Of a stretch of DNA of 43,383 nt, positions 1 through 6,185 are shown one piece after another (position 1 is the stretch's first letter; each line of letters begins with the position of its first letter). Under the pieces are notes generated by a model. The model saw nothing but the letters and a program-made list of their open reading frames with translations. It ran no database searches and was not told where the DNA came from. A program made the position numbers and the translations under genes. Source of the DNA: SFTJ01 sp045613305 (GTDB taxonomy: Bacteria; Bacteroidota; Bacteroidia; Bacteroidales; Muribaculaceae); the NCBI GenBank assembly GCA_045613305.1, contig JAZLAU010000039.1:1-43383 (forward strand). The letters run 5' to 3'.

Positions 1-2
1 AG

Positions 3-1640
3 GACGCTTACGACAAGTTTAGAATGAGTAAGGAAGATTACGAATTAGAAAAGGAAGTAGAAAAGGCACAAAAGGCCGAAAAGGAAAAAACCGAAAAAGA
101 AAAGGCTGATAAGGAAAAGTCGAAAGACGGCGATAAGAAAAAAGACGATAAGAAGGGCGACAAGAAAGATGAGGTTGATGAAATCAAGATTGAATTCGAC
201 GGTTTGTGCGACCGCGTTATTCGTTTGACTCCAGTTTCGTCGGCTCTTAGCGGCGCAGCCATGACACCTGACGGCGAAACATTATACTACACAACTCGCT
301 TTGAAAAGGGTCCAGATTTGTGGAAGTTGTCGATTCGCAAAAAGGAAACACGCCTTGTGAGCAAGGGTATTGGCTCTGGTGCTTTGCACATGATGCCTGA
401 CGGAAAGAGTATGTTCTTGATTGGTGGTCAGCCAAAGAAGATTGCGTTGCCAGGTGAAGCGGCTACTCCTATCCGTGCTGCTGCATCGATGAAGATTGAC
501 CATGCTGCCGAACGTGCTTATATGTTTGAACATGTGGTTAAGCAAGAAGAAAAGTGTTTCTATAACCTAAATATGCACGGTGTTGACTGGAAGGCAATGA
601 GCGATGCTTATCGCAAGTTCTTACCTCACATCAACAACAACCAAGATTTTGCTGAATTGTTGAGCGAATTGTTGGGCGAACTTAATGTGTCGCACACTGG
701 TGGCCGTTACTATGGTTCGGGCGCTGCTGGCGAACGCACTGCTAACTTCGGTTTGCTTTACGACTGGACATTTGAAGGCAAGGGCTTGAAGGTGAGCGAA
801 GTAGTAGAAGGTGGTCCTTTCGACCGCGCGTCGTCGAAGGTGGTTGCTGGTTGCATCATCGAAAAGATTAATGGAGAAGAACTTGATGCAGAATCTGACT
901 ACAACTTGATTTTCAATGATTTGAACAGAAAGAAGACATTGGTTTCATTCTATAATCCTGCTGACGGCAGCCGTTGGGATGAAGTGATTTTGCCTATCAC
1001 ATCAGGCCAATTGAACACTTTGCTTTACGAACGTTGGGTTAAGAAACGTGCTGCCGATGTAGAACGTATGTCGAACGGCCGTTTGGGCTATGTTCACATC
1101 AAGTCGATGAACGATGCATCGTTCCGCGATATCTATAGCGACATCCTTGGTAAATATAACGATAAGGAAGGTATTGTAATCGACACTCGCTTCAATGGTG
1201 GTGGTCGTTTGCACGAAGACCTTGAAGTGTTCTTCAGCGGTGAACAATATTTGACTCAAGTGGTTCGTGGTCACGAAGCATGTGCAATGCCAAGCCGTCG
1301 TTGGAACAAGCCAAGCATTATGATACAATGTGAAGCAAACTATAGTAATGCTCATGGTAGCCCTTGGGTATATAAGTATAAGAAGATTGGTAAACTTGTG
1401 GGTATGCCAGTTCCTGGCACAATGACCAGTGTAAATTGGGAAACTCTACAAGACCCGTCATTGGTGTTTGGTATTCCTGTTATCGGTTATCGTAAGGCCG
1501 ATGGTGGATATCTTGAAAATGACCAACTTGAGCCAGATGTTAAGGTGGCTAACTCACCTGAAACAGTGGTAAATGGAGTTGATACTCAATTGCAAGTTGC
1601 TGTTGACGAACTGTTGAAGCAAATCGATTCAAAAAAGTAA
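3..1640 (+). CDS. Tricorn-type protease, C-terminal part (gene cut by window edge)
   Basis: The frame is open from the first complete codon in the window, so the 5' end of this gene lies outside and the ATG at 24 is internal. What remains is a charged linker very rich in Lys, Glu and Asp (bases about 30-180), the end of a propeller region, a mixed helical domain, a PDZ-like domain (about 740-1000) and an S41-type protease core. A Ser-His pair at 690-695 and a Ser at 1344-1346 followed by Asn match the places of the catalytic Ser-His and nucleophile Ser of tricorn proteases. Archaeal tricorn has Asp after the nucleophile, so Asn is a difference. Bacteroidetes homologs of about 1,050-1,100 residues are usual, and roughly half is visible. 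The likely role is peptide breakdown, probably in the periplasm. The family assignment is firm; the substrate is unknown. Confidence 0.85.
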   Translation, partial: DAYDKFRMSKEDYELEKEVEKAQKAEKEKTEKEKADKEKSKDGDKKKDDKKGDKKDEVDEIKIEFDGLCDRVIRLTPVSSALSGAAMTPDGETLYYTTRFEKGPDLWKLSIRKKETRLVSKGIGSGALHMMPDGKSMFLIGGQPKKIALPGEAATPIRAAASMKIDHAAERAYMFEHVVKQEEKCFYNLNMHGVDWKAMSDAYRKFLPHINNNQDFAELLSELLGELNVSHTGGRYYGSGAAGERTANFGLLYDWTFEGKGLKVSEVVEGGPFDRASSKVVAGCIIEKINGEELDAESDYNLIFNDLNRKKTLVSFYNPADGSRWDEVILPITSGQLNTLLYERWVKKRAADVERMSNGRLGYVHIKSMNDASFRDIYSDILGKYNDKEGIVIDTRFNGGGRLHEDLEVFFSGEQYLTQVVRGHEACAMPSRRWNKPSIMIQCEANYSNAHGSPWVYKYKKIGKLVGMPVPGTMTSVNWETLQDPSLVFGIPVIGYRKADGGYLENDQLEPDVKVANSPETVVNGVDTQLQVAVDELLKQIDSKK

Positions 1641-1662
1641 TTTGATATTATAGGTTGATGTA

Positions 1663-1702
1663 GCCGGGCTGTGTCGCATTTGATGCTGCCTGGCTTTTTT
1701 TT
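1663..1702 (+). terminator. Intrinsic terminator of the tricorn homolog gene
   Basis: GCCGGGC (1663-1669) pairs with GCCTGGC (1688-1694), with one G-U pair, and eight T follow directly. It lies 23 bases after the stop codon. Confidence 0.8.
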
Positions 1703-1905
1703 GTGGATGTGTACACGTTATTATGCGTTGGTGTTTAAATTGATTTATTGGGGTGAAAGATGGGGAGTTTTATAGTTTTGTGCTGATTAAGTTATTTGCT
1801 TTTGTAGTGCCTATGTGAAATAAAGCAAAGTAAAAAAATATGTTAATTTGTGAGGTAAGAGGTAGTTTTTTTACATTGTAAAATGTTAGAGTGCAATTAA
1901 TTTAT

Positions 1906-1913
1906 TATATTTG
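1906..1913 (+). promoter_or_regulatory. Promoter -7 element for the secreted protein at 1936
   Basis: TATATTTG matches the Bacteroidetes TAnnTTTG element. No good TTTG is visible at the usual distance upstream. The expected transcription start is near 1917-1920, which rules out the in-frame ATG at 1891 as the translation start. Confidence 0.55.
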
Positions 1914-1935
1914 TGCAAATTCAAAAATGATAAAA

Positions 1936-2649
1936 ATGAAAAAGATTTTATTGATAATATCACTTTTTGTTTCGGCAATGAGTGTATCGGCACAAGAAAA
2001 TGTGTTGAAGGAAGTGAATACAACTGCAGTCGACAGTTTGATAAAGCGATTGCCAAGTAATGCGCTGTATGAATACGCCGATTTTCAGTCGGGTGTGGCA
2101 TATTTTAAAGATGGCACAAAGTCGTCGGCAAAATTTAACTATTCGGTGCTTTACGACGAAATGCACTATAAGGAAATGAATGGTGAAATAACTGCTCTTG
2201 GCAATGGTCAGGACATAGGCATGATTAAGATTGGTGCCGACACCTATGTGTTTGTTGGCAACAAGGCATTCGCTAAGATGATAATGTATAACAGCAATGT
2301 TATGCTTTGCCTAAAGCGACACACTCGCATCACTGCCGATGAGGGCAACTATGGTGCTTATGGCACAAGCACCGAAACAGTGTCGGCTTCAAAGGTGCAA
2401 AGAAATATGTATAATCCAAGCGTAAAAGACTTGAACGAATATCGTGACCTTAAGTATGAGGTTGAAGATGAATATATTCTTATAGTAGACGGCAAAAAGA
2501 ACACAGTTCGCTCTAAGAAGGCATTTGAAAAGGCGTTCCCAAGATTGAAAAAGCAAATCAAGGAATATCTAAGTGAAAATAAGTTGGATTTCGACAAGGG
2601 CGAAGATATTTTGAAGATGATGCAGGTGTGCGTATCGCTTGAGGAATAA
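1936..2649 (+). CDS. Secreted protein of unknown function
   Basis: The product has about 237 residues from this start. A signal peptide is clear: Met-Lys-Lys, a hydrophobic stretch and a cleavage site after Val-Ser-Ala-Gln. The mature part has no membrane segment. It begins with a segment of the type 'GVAYFKDGTKSSAKFNYS', followed by a likely beta-rich region, and ends in a lysine-rich helical tail. I recall similar proteins of unknown function in Bacteroidales, where a short secreted domain begins with a comparable motif, but I cannot name a family. ATGs at 1891 and 1927 are in frame. The first lies upstream of the promoter element; 1927 is possible, but Met-Lys-Lys at 1936 gives the better signal peptide. 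The gene stands alone between two terminators, so it is probably transcribed by itself. Confidence 0.75.
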   Translation: MKKILLIISLFVSAMSVSAQENVLKEVNTTAVDSLIKRLPSNALYEYADFQSGVAYFKDGTKSSAKFNYSVLYDEMHYKEMNGEITALGNGQDIGMIKIGADTYVFVGNKAFAKMIMYNSNVMLCLKRHTRITADEGNYGAYGTSTETVSASKVQRNMYNPSVKDLNEYRDLKYEVEDEYILIVDGKKNTVRSKKAFEKAFPRLKKQIKEYLSENKLDFDKGEDILKMMQVCVSLEE

Positions 2650-2680
2650 TAGACTCAGATATATATAATGTATATGGTTT

Positions 2681-2718
2681 TGCGAGGCTTAATAGTAGGC
2701 CTCGCAAATTTTTTTTTC
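2681..2718 (+). terminator. Intrinsic terminator
   Basis: TGCGAGGC (2681-2688) and GCCTCGCA (2699-2706) form a perfect 8-bp stem with a 10-base loop, followed by AA and a long T run. Confidence 0.9.
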
Positions 2719-2833
2719 TTAAGGTGAATGTGCATGTGTGCGGGTGATTTGCGTTTGTTAAAGATGATGAGCAAGATTGTTGCTCGTGTGTGGTGTTGTT
2801 TTGACAGTGCGTAGAGCGGTATGTGCTCTATGA

Positions 2834-2841
2834 TATTTTTG
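2834..2841 (+). promoter_or_regulatory. Promoter -7 element for the small protein at 2870
   Basis: TATTTTTG fits TAnnTTTG and places the transcription start near 2845-2848, giving a leader of about 23 bases. No consensus TTTG is seen 19-21 bases upstream. Confidence 0.4.
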
Positions 2842-2869
2842 CAATCCAAAGAACGAAAACACACACACA

Positions 2870-3277
2870 ATGAGCACAGAGGAAAAAATAGACTATGGAA
2901 TGAAAATCTATGCAGAGTACAGAAGAAAATACTATGCCGATGATTTCTTTAATGATTTTGAGCGCGGTTATGTAAGTGGCATAATCGAGGCATGTGAACT
3001 TAATTTTTATGACCGCCTGATACCTGTGCGCGAAATGTGCCTGGCTCTGGAATATTGCAGTAGGGCCAATAGGATGGTTAAAATAGTGCTTGATGCTGCC
3101 TATCTGTCGGGCGAAGAGTTGGAGGCATATTGCAAGCGCTATGAAGGTAACGCTATGAGGCTCAGGGGTGCGGGGAAAAAGGCTGATGTGAATGTGGGGC
3201 GTTCTTACCACATTGAATATGCCGAGCGTCCGCTCATGTTAATGAGCGAGATGATGAATGCGTTCTTAATGCATTGA
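2870..3277 (+). CDS. Small hypothetical cytosolic protein
   Basis: The product has 135 residues and I do not recognise a family. It has no signal peptide and no long hydrophobic segment. Most of it should be helical, with many Glu, Tyr, Arg and Met, and three Cys at about residues 43, 57 and 63. The start is the first ATG after a promoter-like element and is preceded by an A/C-rich stretch, as is usual for genes here. Its TGA ends at 3277 and the stop of the convergent transporter gene begins at 3278, so the two genes abut with no space for a terminator between them. A coding frame of this length after a promoter-like element and with neighbour-like codon use is probably real, but there is no independent proof. 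Confidence 0.6.
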   Translation: MSTEEKIDYGMKIYAEYRRKYYADDFFNDFERGYVSGIIEACELNFYDRLIPVREMCLALEYCSRANRMVKIVLDAAYLSGEELEAYCKRYEGNAMRLRGAGKKADVNVGRSYHIEYAERPLMLMSEMMNAFLMH

Positions 3278-4444
3278 TTATTGCTTAGCGTCAGCGCCAA
3301 TTCGAGCAAGGATGGCAAAAATGCCCGATAGCACAGAACCCACAATGAACACTATGGCTGTGACGTGAAGCATATTGCCGTAGCCCACAATAGGGGTTAC
3401 GATGCCGCCGCTGGCAAAGCATATGGCGCCAAACAGTGCCGATGCGGTGCCGGCGTTATTGCGTTCGCTGTTGAGAGCAAGCGATGTGGCGGCGGTGAGG
3501 GTTAGTCCCATAAATCCTAATAGTGGATTGATGGCAAGTTCGTAGGCTATGAATCCCCAGTCGTTAAAGAGCACGATGGCGGCAATTGCCGAAAATGCGA
3601 GCATGCCGATGCAACTCACTTTGATGCAGTCTTCGGCGTGACGGAATTTGGCCGAAAGCACCGAACCAAGCCCTATGAACAGGCCATTTACGGCAAATAG
3701 CGTGCTGAATGCCAAGGGGCTTATGCCATAGTGTTCCTGTAGAATGAATGGGGCAGAACTGATGTTGCCGAAAAGTATGGCTTGTGCGGTGGCTTGCTGC
3801 AACACATAAAACATGAATATCTTGTTGCGAAAAACCACTTTAAACAATTTGAAAGTTGCGAATACGCTTGTGGTCTTACGGCGCTCGGGAGCGAGTGATT
3901 CTTTTAGATAGTGGCTTGCTATTGTTAGGACTATGCCTAAAATCAGAAGCGAAGTGAATATGCCTCTCCATCCGGCCGATGTTACGAGCATACCGCCTAC
4001 TACTGGCGCAATGATTGGCGCAATGCCGTTGATGGCTCCGATTATTGCAAGCATTTTCAGCAACTCATGGCCGTCGAATGAGTCGGTGGCAACTGAACGC
4101 GAAATTACAATGCCGCCTGCGCCGGCAATGCCTTGAATGAAACGTAGGGCTATGAATGTTTCGATGTTGGGCGAGAAAATGCTTGCAAGGGTGCTCACGC
4201 AAAACGCTATCATGGCGATAATCAGCGGGCGCTTACGTCCGTATTTGTCGCTTAACGGGCCAAAAATTAATTGCCCTATTGCTAATCCGAGCATGCTAAA
4301 CGAGAGCCCAAGCTGCACCATGGAGATGCTGGTGTTGAAGTCGAGTACCATGTTGGGCAAACTCGGCAAATACATGTCGGTGACAAATGGCCCGAATGCC
4401 GAAATGGCTCCTAAAAATATGAGTAGGAATATTTTGTATTTCAT
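3278..4444 (-). CDS. MFS drug efflux transporter, Bcr/CflA type
   Basis: The product has 388 residues with about twelve hydrophobic segments and is an inner-membrane proton-driven exporter. The first segment ends in an Asp-Met-Tyr-Leu-Pro-Ser-Leu-Pro motif (about residues 23-30), typical of the Bcr/CflA group of 12-helix drug/H+ antiporters. The MFS loop motif GPLSDKYGRKRP is at 62-73. An Arg-Phe-Ile-Gln-Gly segment at 101-105 and a Pro-Val-Val-Gly-Gly antiporter-type motif in the fifth helix follow. Family members export bicyclomycin, chloramphenicol or sulfonamides, and the substrate here cannot be read from sequence. The gene lies 33 bases downstream of an AraC-type regulator on the same strand, so the two are probably one transcript with the regulator controlling the pump. 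Confidence 0.88.
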   Translation of the reverse strand: MKYKIFLLIFLGAISAFGPFVTDMYLPSLPNMVLDFNTSISMVQLGLSFSMLGLAIGQLIFGPLSDKYGRKRPLIIAMIAFCVSTLASIFSPNIETFIALRFIQGIAGAGGIVISRSVATDSFDGHELLKMLAIIGAINGIAPIIAPVVGGMLVTSAGWRGIFTSLLILGIVLTIASHYLKESLAPERRKTTSVFATFKLFKVVFRNKIFMFYVLQQATAQAILFGNISSAPFILQEHYGISPLAFSTLFAVNGLFIGLGSVLSAKFRHAEDCIKVSCIGMLAFSAIAAIVLFNDWGFIAYELAINPLLGFMGLTLTAATSLALNSERNNAGTASALFGAICFASGGIVTPIVGYGNMLHVTAIVFIVGSVLSGIFAILARIGADAKQ

Positions 4445-4477
4445 GTTGTTGCGTTGTTTCGTTTGTGAAGAGGTGAA

Positions 4478-5272
4478 TTATTGGAGAGAGTCGCGGAAGT
4501 TTTGTGGCGACATGCCCGTTTCTTTTTTGAAGAATTTTCCCATGCTCGACTGGTCGCTAAAGTTATATTTTGACGCGAGTTGCTTAGCGCTGGTGTCGAA
4601 ATTGCTAAGCTCATAACGCAGAATCGATGCCAAGATGGTTGAAATCATGTCTTTGGCTGCTATTTGCAGTCGGCGTTGCATGAGGTCGTTAAGATATTTT
4701 GGTGTAATGTTTAGGCTCTGTGCATAGAATCGCACCTCGTGCTCGCTGGCAATGTGTTTGTTGAGCAGGGCCATGAATTGGTGGTAAGTGCGGTTTGCAG
4801 CCGAGTTTTGCTTTGCATCTTCGTTGGCTTGCAAGGCGTTTTCTATGTGTCGGATGGCAATATAGAGGCTCTTAACACTGCTTGCCAAAAAGTCCTGACT
4901 TTCGTTTTGCAGAATTGAAGCGTTGTTGATGTTGCTGATTGTATTTCTAAACAGGTTTGACAGTGCTTCATTGCCTAAAGTTGCGTATCTATGGGCAAAT
5001 GTTTCGTTTTCAGATGGGCGGGCTTGCTTAAAAGTGTCGTAGTCGACGGTTATAAAGTAGGCGTTGAAGTCGGCTGAAGCCCATTCTATGCGTAGGGTTG
5101 AAGCGCCAGTGGTCCAAAGCACACTGTCCACCTTTAGGGAAATGCTTTCGAGGTTGACGCTTAGGGATGCAATGCCACTCTTTACATATATTATAATAGG
5201 AGAGGGAATTGCAGTATGGAAATCTGAGTATTGTTTTAGATTGCTGCTTATTGCCGAGATGCGCATATGCAT
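4478..5272 (-). CDS. AraC-family transcriptional regulator
   Basis: The product has 264 residues. The N-terminal part (about 1-150) looks like a small cupin-like sensing domain. The last 100 residues form the two helix-turn-helix units of the AraC/XylS family, with the characteristic 'FSDQSSMGKFFKKETGMSP' segment near the C-terminus. There is no signal peptide or membrane segment, so it acts in the cytosol. It is the first gene of a two-gene leftward unit with the efflux transporter. A consensus promoter lies 32-63 bases upstream of its start. The ligand is unknown. An in-frame ATG two codons later is a possible alternative start. Confidence 0.88.
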   Translation of the reverse strand: MHMRISAISSNLKQYSDFHTAIPSPIIIYVKSGIASLSVNLESISLKVDSVLWTTGASTLRIEWASADFNAYFITVDYDTFKQARPSENETFAHRYATLGNEALSNLFRNTISNINNASILQNESQDFLASSVKSLYIAIRHIENALQANEDAKQNSAANRTYHQFMALLNKHIASEHEVRFYAQSLNITPKYLNDLMQRRLQIAAKDMISTILASILRYELSNFDTSAKQLASKYNFSDQSSMGKFFKKETGMSPQNFRDSLQ

Positions 5273-5303
5273 TAATTTGATTGAATGTTGGTGATTTAGA
5301 CCA

Positions 5304-5335
5304 CAAAAGTAATTGAAATATTTTTAATATGCAAA
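5304..5335 (-). promoter_or_regulatory. Promoter of the araC-type regulator/efflux operon
   Basis: On the minus strand TTTG (5335-5332) is followed after exactly 20 bases by TACTTTTG (5311-5304), the Bacteroidetes pattern. Transcription should start near 5299, about 27 bases before the ATG at 5272. Confidence 0.7.
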
Positions 5336-5658
5336 TGTGTGTAGTGAAATGGAATATTGTTGCATAAAAATGCAATAAAATTAGCGCGAGTTTTGCAAAT
5401 TTATGCAGTTTTTGCGAATAAGGCGTTTTTTTTTATATCCATTATTATAGTTTCATTAAAGTAATTTTCTGTAATATAGTGGGTTGCAGAAATTTCTTTT
5501 ACCGATGAATCTTTGTTGAAGAGAGTTCTGCGTTTCATCTTTCTCTTTCCTGTTATGCTGAAAAGATGCTTTTAATCTGTGTAATGCAAACGAAAAGGGC
5601 AAATTGCTGGCTTATAGGGCAGAAAAAGGGCAAAAATTAAGAATGCGACGCATAAAAA
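5336..5658. other. Intergenic region between divergent promoters
   Basis: I see no credible coding frame or RNA gene here. It is A+T-rich. It holds a small hairpin (TTGCAT/ATGCAA, about 5359-5374), a second TAAATTTG-like element on the minus strand at 5403-5396 that could be an extra promoter for the regulator gene, and two copies of AAAAGGGCAAA (near 5594 and 5625). It separates the leftward regulator operon from the rightward rpsU operon. Confidence 0.5.
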
Positions 5659-5690
5659 TTTGGTGAATCGGAATAAAAGCAGTAAATTTG
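5659..5690 (+). promoter_or_regulatory. Promoter of the rpsU-xerC-hpf operon
   Basis: TTTG (5659-5662), 20 bases, then TAAATTTG (5683-5690): a full match to the Bacteroidetes promoter consensus. The start should be near 5695, giving a leader of about 225 bases before rpsU. Confidence 0.8.
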
Positions 5691-5694
5691 CGAC

Positions 5695-5919
5695 CGATTT
5701 CCGCTTTGGAAGTCAATCTCTAAAAAGAGAGGAGGTTGTTTTTTAATACAATAATAAGAAATACAAAGACTTAAATATTGCAAACAACAATCGATGCGAG
5801 GCTACAGCGCTGCAGGTTGTGTGACGTGACGAAGAGTCGCGCCATGACTGATGTAAGGCTAAAAGTGGCAAAATGAATAAAGAAATAAATAATTAAACAA
5901 TAAAAAAGAAAAATTTAAT
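5695..5919 (+). promoter_or_regulatory. Long 5' leader of rpsU with isolated Shine-Dalgarno
   Basis: About 225 bases lie between the predicted transcription start and the rpsU ATG. AGAGGAGG at 5728-5735 is a near-perfect complement of the 16S tail, yet no ATG, GTG or TTG lies at a usable distance after it. The segment 5790-5870 is much less A-rich than its surroundings and can form short hairpins, for example GTGAC (5826-5830) with GTCGC (5836-5840) around a 5-base loop, and GCCA/TGGC (5841-5844 with 5866-5869). The rpsU start itself is preceded only by A-rich sequence. A role in control of rpsU is my inference. Confidence 0.45.
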
Positions 5920-6111
5920 ATGATTATCGTTCAAGTTAAGGAAGGCGAAAACATCGAAAGAGCCCTAAAGAAGTTTAAGAGAAAATACGAAAAGACTGGT
6001 ATCGTAAAGGAATTGCGTGCACGCCAAGCATTTGAAAAGCCATCTGTTGCAAATCGCAAGAAAATGGCAAAGGCAGTATACGTACAAAAACTTCGCAGCG
6101 TAGAAGAATAA
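5920..6111 (+). CDS. rpsU: 30S ribosomal protein bS21
   Basis: The product has 63 residues, the normal size for bS21: 'MIIVQVKEGENIERALKKFKR' style N-terminus, then a strongly basic helical body. It is a small-subunit protein near the 3' end of 16S rRNA. In Flavobacterium, bS21 with bS6 and bS18 helps hold the anti-Shine-Dalgarno in an occluded state, which explains why most mRNAs of this phylum lack Shine-Dalgarno sequences. It is first in an operon with xerC and hpf, behind a strong promoter and a long leader. The gap to xerC is 71 bases. Identity is certain; the regulatory meaning of the leader is not. Confidence 0.96.
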   Translation: MIIVQVKEGENIERALKKFKRKYEKTGIVKELRARQAFEKPSVANRKKMAKAVYVQKLRSVEE

Positions 6112-6148
6112 TATTGCAAAAAAATTTGGAACATTCGACGAAAAACGC

Positions 6149-6185
6149 TATATTCGCTATATGATAACCAGCAGAGGCGAATATG
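6149..6185 (+). promoter_or_regulatory. Hairpin burying the xerC start codon
   Basis: ATATTCGC (6150-6157) is perfectly complementary to GCGAATAT (6177-6184). The second arm contains the first two bases of the xerC ATG (6183-6185). U-G pairs could extend it by one at each end. The loop is about 19 bases. If it forms, it would reduce initiation at xerC. Confidence 0.4.

Noticed and set aside
4137..4616. 159-codon plus-strand frame over the efflux gene and regulator
   Set aside because: It is antisense to two genes with clear family motifs and crosses their boundary.
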